A stretch of DNA of 64,000 nt, from NCBI GenBank assembly GCA_951828585.1, contig OX639991.1:1892576-1956575 (forward strand), given 5' to 3'. The notes under the pieces were generated by a model that saw only the letters and a program-made list of their open reading frames with translations, had not been told where the DNA came from and searched no databases. The translations under genes and the position numbers were made by a program. Below are positions 30,938 through 42,600 of this stretch, piece after piece. The stretch's first letter is position 1. Each line of letters begins with the position of its first letter. This DNA comes from Longimicrobiales bacterium. Lineage in GTDB: Bacteria > Gemmatimonadota > Gemmatimonadetes > Longimicrobiales > Gaopeijiaceae.

Positions 30938-32494
30938 ATGAGTCGCAAGGGACGCAGGTCTTTCGGAGTATTCGCAGCGGCGGTGACCGCGCTGGCAACC
31001 GCCTGCGGCGGAGATGAGGCTCCGCCCACCGCCCCGACGCCCCCGCCGGCCCCGACCGGGGTCAGCGCGATCGCCACCGACAACGACGTCACGGTGACCT
31101 GGAGCGGCCAGGGCGACACGTACATCGTGGAGCGCCAGGCCGCCGGTTCGAGCTTCAGCCAGATCGCCGGCGACATCACCGCGACCACCTACACGGACTC
31201 CGGAGTGGACGAGGGCGCGTACGCCTACCGCGTGATCGCCGTCGCGGACGGCTTGCAGTCGGACCCGTCCGACCCGGCGCTGGTGACGGTCGTGGGCGTG
31301 GACCTGCGCACGGATCTGACCGGGACCATATCGGGCACGCGAACGCTCAACGCGGACTCGATCTACGTACTGCGCGGGATCGTGACGGTGGACGACGGAG
31401 CCGAACTGCACATCCCGGCGGGTACCCTGCTCCAGGGTGACGCCGCCACCCAGCCCACCGCCCTCATCGTGAGGACCGGCGGCAAGATCTTCTCGGCGGG
31501 CACCGCGGACGCTCCGGTCGTCTTCACCAGCACCTCGCCTCCGGGCGAGCGGCGCGCCGGTGACTGGGGCGGTGTCGTGATCAACGGCAAGTCGCTCTGC
31601 AACTTCCCGGCCGACGAGTGCGTGGGCGAGGGCTCTTCGGGGACCTACGGCGGTACCGAGGTGGACGACGACAGCGGCGTGATGGTGTACACGCGCATCG
31701 AGTTCGCGGGCTTCGAGGTGTCGTTCGGCAACGAGTTGAACGCCCTGACGCTCAACGGCGTGGGCGCCGGCACCGAGATTCACCATGTTCAGACAAACGT
31801 CGGTCTGGACGACGGAATCGAGTTCTTCGGCGGAACGGTGGACCTGAAGTACGCCCTGGTCACCAACGCTTCCGACGACAGCTTCGACTACTCGACTGGG
31901 TGGCAGGGCCGCGGCCAGTTCTGGATCGCGCAGCAGAACCCGGACGACGCGGACAACGGCTTCGAGGTGGACGGCAACGAGGACGACTACAACGCCACGC
32001 CCTTCACCGCCCCGACGATTTACAACGTCACGCTCGTGGGGAACGGGCCGGGAGGGGACGGGGGGGAGAAGTCCGACATAGGTCTCCTGCTGCGGCGTGG
32101 CACCGCCGGCGTCATTCATAACGCGGTGGTCATCGGTTTCGGCGACCAGGCCCTCGACGTGGACAACGCCGAGACACTCGAGAACGGGCTGGAGGTCCGG
32201 AACACCGTCTTCGCCGACAACAACGCACCGTTCGCAACCGATGACGACGGGATCGAAGAGAGGGACTGGTTCATGAACGACAATTGGTCCAACCGCCTCG
32301 AGAACGACGCCCTCCTGATCGATCCCTACAACCGGGAGGCACCGGACTTCAGGCCGGCCAGCGGCTCTCCGCTCCTGACCGGAGCCGCGACCCCGCCCAA
32401 CGACGGCTTCTTCACCATCACGGACTTCATCGGCGGGGCCGACCCCGATGGGGAGAAGTGGTGGGAGGGCTGGACCTCGTTCGCGATCAACTGA
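30938..32494 (+). CDS. Fibronectin-III/beta-helix lipoprotein, partner of the TonB receptor
   Basis: From ATG 30938, preceded by GAGGAGG, the product is 518 residues. The lipobox is ALATAC. After a proline-rich linker a fibronectin-III-like domain (TGVSAIATDNDVTVTWSG…YAYRVIAVADG) precedes a right-handed beta-helix: IPAGTLLQGD, LIVRTGGKIFSAGT, DWGGVVINGKSL, GVMVYTRIEFAGFEV, GIEFFGGTVDLKYALVTNAS and VIHNAVVIGFGDQALDVDN. This type is often encoded next to a TonB receptor, as here. It is presumably an extracellular lipid-anchored substrate-binding or surface protein. The fold is confident; the ligand is not known. Confidence 0.8.
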   Translation: MSRKGRRSFGVFAAAVTALATACGGDEAPPTAPTPPPAPTGVSAIATDNDVTVTWSGQGDTYIVERQAAGSSFSQIAGDITATTYTDSGVDEGAYAYRVIAVADGLQSDPSDPALVTVVGVDLRTDLTGTISGTRTLNADSIYVLRGIVTVDDGAELHIPAGTLLQGDAATQPTALIVRTGGKIFSAGTADAPVVFTSTSPPGERRAGDWGGVVINGKSLCNFPADECVGEGSSGTYGGTEVDDDSGVMVYTRIEFAGFEVSFGNELNALTLNGVGAGTEIHHVQTNVGLDDGIEFFGGTVDLKYALVTNASDDSFDYSTGWQGRGQFWIAQQNPDDADNGFEVDGNEDDYNATPFTAPTIYNVTLVGNGPGGDGGEKSDIGLLLRRGTAGVIHNAVVIGFGDQALDVDNAETLENGLEVRNTVFADNNAPFATDDDGIEERDWFMNDNWSNRLENDALLIDPYNREAPDFRPASGSPLLTGAATPPNDGFFTITDFIGGADPDGEKWWEGWTSFAIN

Positions 32495-32512
32495 ACTGAA
32501 GTCGTCCACCCA

Positions 32513-33219
32513 GTGCAAGCGATCGGAACACAAACCCGTGGAAACGGTTTCCGCGGGCCGCCGGGGGAGGGGGCGCGCGCCCGGCGACGCCTCCTCTTCC
32601 CCCGGCCGGTCCAGGGATTCCACGCCCTTCTCCCGGCGCTGGCCGTCGCACTCGGTTGCGGCGGCCAGCCCTTCCCCGGTTCGTCCACGAGCCTGGACGA
32701 GCTCGGTCGCGCCGCGGTGGAGGCTTTTTTCAACGATGATCGCGAGGCCCTGGAGGCTCTGCGCCTCTCCGAGACCGAGCACAACACCCGCGTGTGGCCC
32801 GAGCTACCGGCGGCCCGGGGTGAATCGCCCTTTCCGATCGACCTCGCGTGGCGAAACATCCAGCTTCGCAACCGGCGGGCCGTTTCACGGGTTTCCGCCG
32901 TTCTGGCGGCGGCGCAACCGATCGAATTCGAGTCGGTGGAGTGCGTTGGCGAGACACAGGTCTTCGACACCTTCGTGGTCCACACGGACTGCCACACCCG
33001 GTTTCGGACCCGGGGAAAGCTTTACAGGATCCAGCTATTCAAGGATGTTCTGGAGAGAAACGGCGGATTCAAGATCTTTCGCTACTACGACGAGGACCCT
33101 GAACTTGTGACCGGCGCGGGGTGGCCGGACGACGGGGAACGATCTCGTGGGGGAGGGAGCATGAGACCGCTACCCCGTGGACAGGGATCCGCGACCGGTG
33201 CGGCCAACCCCCCGGGCCC

Positions 33220-33223
<4 letters not shown>
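32513..33223 (+). CDS. Small lipoprotein of unknown function
   Basis: 236 residues from GTG 32513, 18 bases after the previous stop. It has an arginine-rich n-region, a hydrophobic stretch and lipobox ALGC. The mature part begins QPFPGSS and includes a helical segment (DELGRAAVEAFFNDDREAL) and a compact domain (LYRIQLFKDVLERNGGFKIF) that I cannot place in a family. The stop overlaps the response-regulator start (ATGA), so translation is coupled. It belongs to the TonB receptor - lipoprotein - regulator unit. Confidence 0.65.
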
Positions 33224-33948
<725 letters not shown>

Positions 33949-34702
33949 CGCGGGCGCGGACTGCCTGTCGGCGACCAGATCGCAGAAGACGAAACCGTCC
34001 CGCTCCACCACCTCGCCGAGAGTCACGGGGACGGGACGGGGGAAGATGGGACCGTCGCTGACGAAGGTGTGAAACTCGCCGTTCTCGCCACAAGGGTCGG
34101 CCCGGGCGGGCAGGTCCGCGAGAAAGGCCTCGTCGAACGCACGTCCCACGAAGGACGCGTCCAGCATGGACAGGCTGACACAAACCGTCACCGCCTCGAA
34201 ACCGTCGCGAATGAACGCGCGCGCCAGCCGGTCCGTCGCCTGTCCCCAGATGGGGAACACCGCTTCCAGCCCGGACTCCGCCAGCTGCCGCTCACGGTAC
34301 TCGCGTAGATCCGCCAGGAAGATGTCCCCGAAGGCGACCCGGCGAACCCCCGCGTCGTACTGCCGCCGGAACTCCCGCCCCATCGCGCGCTCGTACACCT
34401 CGTTCGAGGACTGCGGCGGCACCACCACCTCGGCCAGCCCGATCCCGAGCGCCGCCGCCTGCTCGCGCACCAGCGAACGCCGCACCCCGTGCATGCTCAC
34501 GCGGTCGTAGGCGTCGGTCACGGTTACGATCAGCGTCTCGACCCGGTACTTCCCGTCCCCCTGCAACGCACGCAGCCCAAGGCAGCTGTCCTTCCCCCCG
34601 CTGAAGCACATCGCGATCGGTTCCGGCAATGTTCACTGCCTCCGTGGCCGTCCGGTGAATGAACCATGGCGCAGCGCGCCCGTGACGACCAAGATTACCA
34701 CC

Positions 34703-35509
34703 ATGATGCCCAACAGGACTACGCCCCGGCCCTTCCTCGCCGCGCCCGCCGCCGCGCTCATCGTGGCCGCCTGCTCCAGCGCCCCGATCCCCACCCCCTT
34801 CACCATCCGCGAAGCCCCCGTCGACTTCACGCAGGTCGGCGACACCATCCCACCCGCGCCCGACATCGAGGCCATGATCGCGCCGTACCGGGATCAGCTC
34901 GATGAACAGCTCGACGTGGTGCTCGGCCACGCGGCTGGCGAGTTCACCAAAGCCGACCCGGAGGGCACGCTCGACAACCTGGTTGCCGAGGCGCTGCTAT
35001 ACGCGGCGCGCTCGCGATCGAGCGACACCGTGCACGCTTCGCTCGTCAACGAGGGCGGCCTCCGCGTGCCCCTCGCGGCGGGCCCGATCCTGATGCGGAA
35101 TGCGTACGAACTCCTGCCCTTCGAGAACTTCGTCGTCGTGCTGTCGTTGTCCGGCGCGCAGATGGAAGAGCTAGCCGACCAGATCGCGGCCACGACCGGG
35201 GAACCGATCGCGGGGTGGACCATGGAGCTGGATGGCCGCGACGCGGTCGGGGTGCGGGTGGGCGGAGAGCCGGTCGACCGGGACCGCACCTACCGCCTGG
35301 CCACGGTGGACTACCTGGTCAACGGCGGGGGGGCCTGGAGCGTGCTGTGGGAGGTGGAGGCCGGGGCGCGCGAGGATCTGGACATCCTGATCCGGGCGGC
35401 GTTCGTGGAATACCTGGACGAGATGGGCACGGTGACCCCGGTCCTGGATGGCCGCATTCGAAGCGCCGGCCGCGCGGAAAGAGAGAACGAGGGATTCGCG
35501 GCCCGCTGA
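34703..35509 (+). CDS. 5'-nucleotidase C-terminal-domain lipoprotein
   Basis: 268 residues from ATG 34703, with lipobox LIVAAC; ATG 34706 and GTG 34655/34682 are other possible starts. The sequence matches the C-terminal, nucleotide-binding domain of 5'-nucleotidases (UshA type): DNLVAEALLYAARS, ASLVNEGGLRVPLAAGPI, AYELLPFENFVVVLSLSG, RTYRLATVDYLVNGGGAWSV. The N-terminal metallophosphoesterase half is missing here; a separate gene of exactly that type lies at 42832. The two halves may act together outside the membrane, releasing phosphate from nucleotides. It lies just after the PhoB-like regulator and Dph6-like genes. Confidence 0.85.
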   Translation: MMPNRTTPRPFLAAPAAALIVAACSSAPIPTPFTIREAPVDFTQVGDTIPPAPDIEAMIAPYRDQLDEQLDVVLGHAAGEFTKADPEGTLDNLVAEALLYAARSRSSDTVHASLVNEGGLRVPLAAGPILMRNAYELLPFENFVVVLSLSGAQMEELADQIAATTGEPIAGWTMELDGRDAVGVRVGGEPVDRDRTYRLATVDYLVNGGGAWSVLWEVEAGAREDLDILIRAAFVEYLDEMGTVTPVLDGRIRSAGRAERENEGFAAR

Positions 35510-35534
35510 AGACCGCGATCGGACCCTTCATGTC

Positions 35535-36524
35535 CTACATCGGTGTCCGCGCCGTGGCGAGCAGGTGGTCGACGTGGTGCGCTTCGAGACAGCGGCCCGC
35601 GGTGGTCTCCAGTTGTATCGTAATGTGCTGAATGTCGAACTCGCCATACGCGATTTCACGGATCCGGTCCAGCAGAATCTCGTAGTCCTTGGCCGCGTAC
35701 GCGGGGTCCACAAGCATGTGGGCGGTCAGGGCGACGTATCCTGGCGCCAGGGTCCAGCAGTGGACATCGTGGATCACGGTCACCCCGTCGAGTTCCTCGA
35801 GCTTGTGGCAGAGCGCGTAGAGGTCGACGTGCTCCGGCGTGCCCTCGAGCAGGGCATCCACCACCCGGGACAGCAGGCGCCAGGTGCTCGTCAGGATCAG
35901 AACGCCGATCAGCATGCTCGCAACCGGGTCGGCCACCTGCCAGCCGAATGCCCACACCAGAACGGCCGCGACGACGACGGCCACGGAGCCCAGCAGGTCG
36001 GTGATCATGTGCTGGAAGGTGCCTTCGAGCGTGGTGTTCTTCTGGGCCGCGCCGTGCACCGTCCACACGGCCGCGATGTTCACGACCAGTCCGATCGAGC
36101 CCACGATCAGGAAGATCTGGGCATCGACTTCCGGCGTTGCCGAAAAGCGGCGGTATGCCTCGATGAGCACCCACACGGAAATGCCCCAGAGCACCAACGC
36201 GTTGACCAGCGCGGCGATGACCCCGGTACGGTGGTAGCCGTAGGTGTGCTCTGCCGTGGAGCGGCCCGACAGACGCATCGTGACCAGCGCGAGCACAAGG
36301 AACACGGCGTCGGTGAGCATGTGGCCGGCGTGGGCGAGCAGGGCGAGGCTGCCGGCCAGAAAGCCGGCGACGACCTCCGCGATCGTGTATCCGCCGATAA
36401 GCACCAGGGCGGCTACGACGCCTTGCCGTCCCGCCGCGGAGGGATCGGGGGCGCCGGCGGGGTGATGGGAGTGGTCGTGGCCCGGGTTGCCCGCGGGTGT
36501 GAGGCCGTTGGTGGTGGGCGTCAT
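35535..36524 (-). CDS. Cation diffusion facilitator (Zn/Cd/Co efflux, CzcD-like)
   Basis: 329-residue inner-membrane metal/proton antiporter. Six predicted membrane helices. The metal-site motifs HxxxD occur in TM2 (AGHMLTDAVF) and TM5 (FQHMITDLLG), the pattern of zinc-transporting members. The N-terminus is His-rich (HDHSHH), and the C-terminal cytoplasmic domain shows VTVIHDVHCWTLAPGYVALTAHMLV. The start is the ATG complementary to 36522-36524; upstream in-frame ATGs lie in the regulatory region. It is divergent from the TolC-type gene and the rest of the metal-efflux block. Confidence 0.92.
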   Translation of the reverse strand: MTPTTNGLTPAGNPGHDHSHHPAGAPDPSAAGRQGVVAALVLIGGYTIAEVVAGFLAGSLALLAHAGHMLTDAVFLVLALVTMRLSGRSTAEHTYGYHRTGVIAALVNALVLWGISVWVLIEAYRRFSATPEVDAQIFLIVGSIGLVVNIAAVWTVHGAAQKNTTLEGTFQHMITDLLGSVAVVVAAVLVWAFGWQVADPVASMLIGVLILTSTWRLLSRVVDALLEGTPEHVDLYALCHKLEELDGVTVIHDVHCWTLAPGYVALTAHMLVDPAYAAKDYEILLDRIREIAYGEFDIQHITIQLETTAGRCLEAHHVDHLLATARTPM

Positions 36525-36527
36525 GGC

Positions 36528-36579
36528 TACACTTGTGTACTTTGGATTCATTGAGATGCCGATACACTGCGAATACACT
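36528..36579. promoter_or_regulatory. Candidate operator between CDF and TolC-type genes
   Basis: Inverted repeat TACAC-TT-GTGTA at 36528-36539 and two direct copies of ATACACT at 36562-36568 and 36573-36579 (11-base period). The divergent metal-efflux genes share this region. No regulator gene is next to it, so the binding protein is unknown. Confidence 0.35.
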
Positions 36580-36727
36580 ATGACAGGGCGCGGCTTCATT
36601 GGCAATGACATATGGATCCGGTTGGGAAGGGTGCCCCACAATGCCCGGGTGTGGACGCGACCCTCCCTGTCCATTTCCGGCGTGAGGCCGTAGGGTAAGC
36701 GTAGAGAACACTTTGCCACGGAAATTC

Positions 36728-37984
36728 ATGCAACAATCGAGAGCACCATCGTCGTCTGCGTTGGTCCTTTGCGGCGTCCTGCTCGCGCCGTCGGCCGCGG
36801 TCGGGCAGGAAGCGGTGCGCCGCGTCTCACTTGCCGAGGCGCTGGAGGCGTTCGCCGGGAATAGCCTCGAGCTGAAGATCGCAAGGTCCGAGGCCGCTGG
36901 GCTGATGGGTATGGCCCGACAATCCCGCGCCTACTTCAATCCGGAATTCTCGTTTGAACGGGACGACCTGAGTCACAATGACGAAAAGGCCTGGGAAGAA
37001 TCCTTCGTGCTCCAGCAGCAAGTGGAGTGGCCCGGCCGGACCACTGCCCGGGCACGCGCCGCCAGGCACACGATCCGTGCCGGGGCCGCCCGCTTCCGCG
37101 CCGACTCGGTTGCGTTGGCCTTCGAGGTGCGGGAGGCGTATGTGCGGGCCTGGTTCGCGGAAGAGGCGGAGTCGATTGTGCGGCGGACCGCCTCCGTGAT
37201 TCAGTCGGTGGTGGAGGATGCGGAGGTCCGTCTGGAAGCGGGTGACATTTCGGCGTTCGAAGCCCGCCGGCTGCGGCTTGCGCGCGCTGAGGCCGAACAG
37301 GAGCTGGCGGAAGCCGTGCTGCGCACGCGTGCGGCGAGGCGGAACCTCGGCGTGCTCATTGCACCGGGAACCGAAACTCAGGAGGTCGGTCCGTCGGAGG
37401 GGCCGGACGGTGTGCCGCCCGTGATGGGCCGCGAGGCCGCGATGGCCGCCCTCGACGGTCGTCCGGATGTGGCGGCGGCGGCAAGCGAACTGGACGCGGC
37501 GCGGGCCGGTGTGGACGTGGCCGGGACCTACTGGGTGCCCGCCCCGAACCTCGGGATTGGATACCGGCACCACGATGATGGTTTCGGAGGCGCCAGCATT
37601 GGGCTCGACCTCGCACTGCCGCTCTTCGACCGGGGATCCGGGACCAGGGAGCAAGCTGCCGCCCACAGCTCCGCCGCCGCGTACCGTCTCGAACTTCGGA
37701 GGCAGCTGGCGCGAAACGACGTGCTGGCCGCTTCGGACCGCTATGCGTCCAGCCGGGCACGGCTCGAGGCCGCGGCGCAAGGTCTCCGGGCCGATGGCGA
37801 GGCGCTGCTGGCCTCCGCGACCGCCGCCTACGCCGAACACGAGATGACCCTGCTGGAGCTCCTGGACGCGGCGGGTGCGTTTCAGGGAGCCCAGTTAAGC
37901 GCGCTCTCCCTTGAGACCGAGGCTTGGGTCTCGTACTACGACCTGCTTCGCGCCACGGGAAGTGCTCCGGAGGATGAACGATGA
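36728..37984 (+). CDS. TolC-family outer-membrane efflux protein (CusC/CzcC-like)
   Basis: Outer-membrane channel of a tripartite metal efflux pump, 418 residues. ATG 36728 opens a signal peptide ending VGQE; the TTG at 36713 only lengthens it. It has the two repeated helical outer-membrane efflux domains: SLAEALEAFAGNSLELKIA, RQSRAYFNPEFSFERDDL, VREAYVRAWFAEE…IRRTASVIQ-type helices, GDISAFEARRLRLARAEAEQ, and the second repeat GYRHHDDGFGGASIGLDLALPLFDRG. The stop overlaps the adaptor-protein start (ATGA), so translation is coupled. Confidence 0.9.
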   Translation: MQQSRAPSSSALVLCGVLLAPSAAVGQEAVRRVSLAEALEAFAGNSLELKIARSEAAGLMGMARQSRAYFNPEFSFERDDLSHNDEKAWEESFVLQQQVEWPGRTTARARAARHTIRAGAARFRADSVALAFEVREAYVRAWFAEEAESIVRRTASVIQSVVEDAEVRLEAGDISAFEARRLRLARAEAEQELAEAVLRTRAARRNLGVLIAPGTETQEVGPSEGPDGVPPVMGREAAMAALDGRPDVAAAASELDAARAGVDVAGTYWVPAPNLGIGYRHHDDGFGGASIGLDLALPLFDRGSGTREQAAAHSSAAAYRLELRRQLARNDVLAASDRYASSRARLEAAAQGLRADGEALLASATAAYAEHEMTLLELLDAAGAFQGAQLSALSLETEAWVSYYDLLRATGSAPEDER

Positions 37985-39681
37985 ACATGAGAGCAGTCGG
38001 ACCGTGGCTGATGTGCGCGGCGGGCATCGCGTTGTGGGCGTGCGGGGAAACACCGGACAGCGGAGAGGCCGGCGCGGCCCACGATCCCCACGGCGGCGGC
38101 GGGTCTTTCACCAGGATGTCCGGCGACATCGAACTCTTCGTCGAGTACCCGCACCAGATCATGGGTGTCGAGAGCGAGGTGCCCTGGGAGATCTATCTCA
38201 CCCGGGTGGAGGGTTGGCAACCGGTGGCGGACGCGGGCGTGACGCTCGTCGTGTACGGGCCTCCCGGAGGCCGCCAGGAGATCGAAGCGGTGCCGGAGAC
38301 TCCGGGCTTGTACATGGTGTCGCCCACGATACCGTCGGAGGGACACTGGCACGCCGAGGTCGCGCTGTCGGCAGGTGGACGCGACTACGTGATCGGGGCG
38401 GGCGAGTTCGAAGTCTTCGCGAGTGAAGAGGACGTCCATGTGCACGCGGGGCACGGCCATGCGGGGGACGAGGCCGATGCGCACGCGGGGCACAACCACG
38501 CGGATGACGTGGCCGGTGCCCACGCGGGACACGACCATGCGGGGGACGAGGCCGACACGCATGCGGGGCACGACCACGCGGACGACCCCGCCGTTGACGA
38601 ACCCGACCCCCACGCGGGCCACGGCCACGCGGAAGGGGAGGCGGCCGCCGGGTTGATCACGCTGCCCAAGCAGGAGCAGTGGTCTTTCCCGTTTGCGGTT
38701 GCCGCGGCGGAAGTGCGCGAGATTCCGGCATCGATCCCGGCTCCGGGCGAATTGGTGACCCCTCCCGGCGGCCTCGTACACGTTTCGTCACCCGTTGCGG
38801 GGCGCATTTCAGTGGACGGCCCTTCGGTCGGGCCGGGCGACCGGGTGCGCGCCGAACAGACCCTGGCGCTGATTGCGCCCACCAGTCTGGACAACTCGTA
38901 CGCGCGTACACGGGCGGATGTCATGGAGGCCCGACTCGAAGCCGACCGGGCGGAACGCCTCTTCGCCGCGGGCGCCATCCCGGAACGGAGGGCGCTGGAA
39001 GCGCGGCGCAACCTCGAGGTGGCATTGGCCGCATTCGAAGCCATCGGCGGCCGCGCGGACAGCGTCGGTGAGGGGGAAGCCGACCCGGGCCTGTACTACC
39101 TCCGCAGCCCGATCGGCGGCGTGGTTGCGGTGCGTGACGCGGCGCTAGGCGCCCAGGTCGAGATCGGCGAGCACGCCTTCACGATCGTGAACGCGTCCAC
39201 CCTCTGGTTTGTCGCGCGGGTTCCCGCCCGCTACGCGGCGGAGACGCACCGGATCCGGGGCGCGTGGTTCACCGTTGAGGGCGGCGCGACCACCTACACA
39301 TCGAGGAGGGTCCTCTCCATCGGCAACATGATCGACCCGTCGAGCCGCACGCTCGCGGTCCGTTTCGGGATTCCGAACTCCAGTGGCGCGCTCAAGGTCG
39401 GGATGCTGGCGGAAGGTCACATTCTCCTCGGCGATCCCGAGCCCGGAGTCGCCGTTCCGGCCTCGGCGATCCAGGACGAGAACAACCTCCACGTGATCTA
39501 CGTCATGATGACGGGGGACTCCTTTGAGCGCCGGGTCGTCACGACGGGTCCTTCGGACGGATCCTGGACCATCGTTGCGTCCGGGATCGCCTCCGGTGAG
39601 CGTGTTGTCACCGTGGGTGCGTACCAGGTCAACCTCGCCGCGCTCGGGGTCGTCGCGCCGGCCCACGACCACGCCCACTGA
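37981..39681 (+). CDS. RND efflux adaptor (CusB/CzcB-like) with His-rich repeats
   Basis: 566-residue membrane fusion protein. It has a lipobox-like IALWAC and an N-terminal domain (LFVEYPHQIMGVESEVPWEIYL) like the metal-binding region found in CusB-type proteins, then about 65 residues (roughly 150-218) of near-repeats of HAGH(D/G/N)HA(D/G)(D/E), then the barrel-sandwich (LVHVSSPVAGRISVDGPSVG, LYYLRSPIGGVVAVRDAA) and beta-barrel domains. The His/Asp repeats should bind Zn, Cu, Co or Ni in the periplasm and may deliver metal to the pump. It is coupled to TolC upstream; the pump gene follows 7 bases after the stop. Confidence 0.88.
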   Translation: MNMRAVGPWLMCAAGIALWACGETPDSGEAGAAHDPHGGGGSFTRMSGDIELFVEYPHQIMGVESEVPWEIYLTRVEGWQPVADAGVTLVVYGPPGGRQEIEAVPETPGLYMVSPTIPSEGHWHAEVALSAGGRDYVIGAGEFEVFASEEDVHVHAGHGHAGDEADAHAGHNHADDVAGAHAGHDHAGDEADTHAGHDHADDPAVDEPDPHAGHGHAEGEAAAGLITLPKQEQWSFPFAVAAAEVREIPASIPAPGELVTPPGGLVHVSSPVAGRISVDGPSVGPGDRVRAEQTLALIAPTSLDNSYARTRADVMEARLEADRAERLFAAGAIPERRALEARRNLEVALAAFEAIGGRADSVGEGEADPGLYYLRSPIGGVVAVRDAALGAQVEIGEHAFTIVNASTLWFVARVPARYAAETHRIRGAWFTVEGGATTYTSRRVLSIGNMIDPSSRTLAVRFGIPNSSGALKVGMLAEGHILLGDPEPGVAVPASAIQDENNLHVIYVMMTGDSFERRVVTTGPSDGSWTIVASGIASGERVVTVGAYQVNLAALGVVAPAHDHAH

Positions 39682-39688
39682 TCAGCCA

Positions 39689-42600
39689 GTGGAACAAATC
39701 CCCCAGGCATTCGAGCGGCGCGGTTTTCTCGACGTCATCGTGGGCGCCTCGCTGGCGAATCCCTTCCTTGCGCTCATCTTCGCCATGGGTCTCTTCGTGG
39801 GTGGAAGCTGGGTGGCGGCCACATTTCCGGTCGATGTCTTTCCCGACCTGACCGCTCCAACGGTTACGGTGGTGACCGACGCCCACGGACTGGCGCCCGA
39901 AGACGTGGAGACGTCGATCACCTTCCCGATCGAGACGGCCCTGAACGGCGCCCTCGGGGTCCGCCGGGTCCGCTCCAAGTCCGCGCAGGGAATCAGCGTC
40001 GTCTGGGCGGATTTCGAATGGGGAACCGACATCTACCTCGCGAGGCAGATCGTGGGTGCGCGGCTCCAGGCGCAGGCGCTCGATCTTCCGGAGGGGGTGA
40101 CTCCGCCGGTTCTCGCTCCCATCAGCTCCATCATGGGCGAGATCATGCTGGTGGGCGTTGTCGCTCCCGAGTCGCGGCTCATGGAGGCGCGCACCACGGC
40201 GGACTGGATCGTGAGGCGCAGGCTGCTGGCGGTGACGGGGGTGTCGCAGGTGGTTCCGCAGGGCGGGGACGTGCGCGAATACCAGGTGCTGATCGACCCG
40301 CAGCGGCTCCTGGCCTACCGGGTGGGACTCGACGACGTGCTCGCCGCGATTGAGGGGTCGAGCGAGAACGTGGCCGGAGGTCTCTACTGGTCGAGTGGAC
40401 GCGAAATCCTGGTTCGGGGGATCGTGCGCCCATCGAGCGTGGAGGACATCGGGGTGACCGTGGTGGCGACCCGGGAAGGGGTTCCGGTCCTGATCGACGA
40501 CCTGGCCGAAGTCCGCATCGGTCCCAAGATCACCTACGGGACCGGATCCGTGAACGGCGAGCCCGCGGTCATCCTGTCGGTCCAGAAACAGGCGGGCGCC
40601 AACACGCTCGAGCTCACGGAAAGGGTCGACGCCGAGCTGGATCTGATCGAAGCCGAACTCCCCGAGGGAATCACCTTCGAGCGCGACATCTTCCGGCAGG
40701 CCGACTTCATCTCGCTCGCCGTGGAGAACGTGATCCTCGCGCTCCGCGACGGCGCGTTCTTCGTGATCGCCATACTGCTGCTATTCCTGTGGAATGTCCG
40801 CACCACGCTGATATCCGTGGTGGCCATCCCCCTGTCGCTGGCTCTGGCGGTCGTTACGATGCGTGCCCTGGGCGGCACGGTGAACACCATGACGCTGGGC
40901 GGGATGGCCATCGCGATCGGGGCCCTCGTCGACGACGCGATCATCTTTGTCGAAAATGTCCACCGGCGACTCCGCGACAACCTCCGCCGGCCACCCCCCG
41001 AGCGCCTCGCGACCCTTCCCCTGATTCGCGGCGCGGCGAGCGAAATCAGGGATCCCATCCTGAACGCGACGCTGATCATCACCATTGTCTTCGTCCCCCT
41101 GTTCTTCCTGACCGGGGTCGAGGGCCGCATGCTCAAGCCGCTTGGATACGCCTACATCATCAGTATTCTCTCGTCGCTCGTCGTGGCCGTAACGGTCACC
41201 CCGGCGCTATCCTACCTGTTGCTGCCGGGCGACCGCTCGATCAAGCGGCGACGCGAGCCGTGGCTGGTGCGGGGACTCGAGTTCGTCTACGAACGGGTGC
41301 TGACCCGGGCGCTGCGCCGTTCGGGAAGGGTCCTGGCCGGGGCGGGATTGCTGCTCGTGGGTACGCTGGCGGTGGTGCCCACATTGGGACGGGAGTTCCT
41401 GCCCGAGTTCCAGGAGGGGTCGCTGACGATCGCGATCATCAGCGTGCCGGGCACGTCGCTGGGGGAATCCAACGCGATCGGCAATCGCGTCGAACGGCGG
41501 CTGTTGGGGGTGCCGGGGGTGGTCTCGACCGCACGGCGCACGGGCCGCGCAGCACTCGACGAAGAGGCGCAGGGCGTCAACGTGTCGCATGTCGAAGCGC
41601 GGCTTGATCTGGACAGCCGCGAGCTTGCGGAAGTGATGGCGGAGGTGCGCTCGGAGCTCGCGGGGATCGCGGGGACCAGCATTACGGTGGGGCAGCCCAT
41701 CGGCCACCGCATCGACCACATGCTGTCGGGAACGCGCGCCGCGATCGCGATTAGCGTGTTCGGACCCGATCTCGGCGAATTGCGCAATATCGCCAGGCAG
41801 ATCGAGGCCATCGCACTCGAGGTCAACGGGCTGGTGGATGTATCGATGGAGCAGCAGGCGGAGGTGCCCCAGCTGCAGGTGCGCGCCAACCGCCGGGCCA
41901 TGGCGCGCCACGGGGTGAGCCCCGGGGCGCTGGCCGAAGCGGTCCACATCGCGATGCAGGGCGAAGTCGTGTCCCTGGTGCGCGAGGGCGAGCGGACATT
42001 CGACCTGGTCGTGCGCTACGCGGACCGTCACCGGAGCGATCCCGAGGCCATCGGGGGAGCGCTGGTGGCAACCCCCGGCGGCGCGACCGTGCCGCTTTCG
42101 CAGCTCGGTTGGATCGTGCAGGCCCGCGGGCCGAACATGATTACGCGCGAAAACGTGTCGCGGAAGATCGTGGTGAGCGCCAACGTGGCCGGACGGGACG
42201 TGATCGGCGCCGTGACCGAACTTCAGGGACACATCGCCGACGAGCTGGATCTGCCGCCGGGGTACCATTTGCAGTACGGGGGGCAGTTCGAGAGCGGGCA
42301 GAGTGCGACGCGCCGCATCACTCTCCTGTCGCTATTCTCGATCGGCGCGATCTTCATGATCATGTTCCGGGCGTTCGGCAGCTTCAGCACGGCCATGTTC
42401 CTCATGGTGAACCTGCCGCTGGCCCTGACCGGCGGAGTGATCGCCGTGCTCCTCATCGGCGGCACGGTGAATGTGGCCACGCTGGTCGGCTTCATCACGC
42501 TCTTCGGGATCGCGGTTCGAAACGGCATGCTCCTTGTGAGCCGGTATCAGGACCTGTGCGCGGGCGGAATGTCGCTGCCGGACGCCATCCGGCTCGGCTC

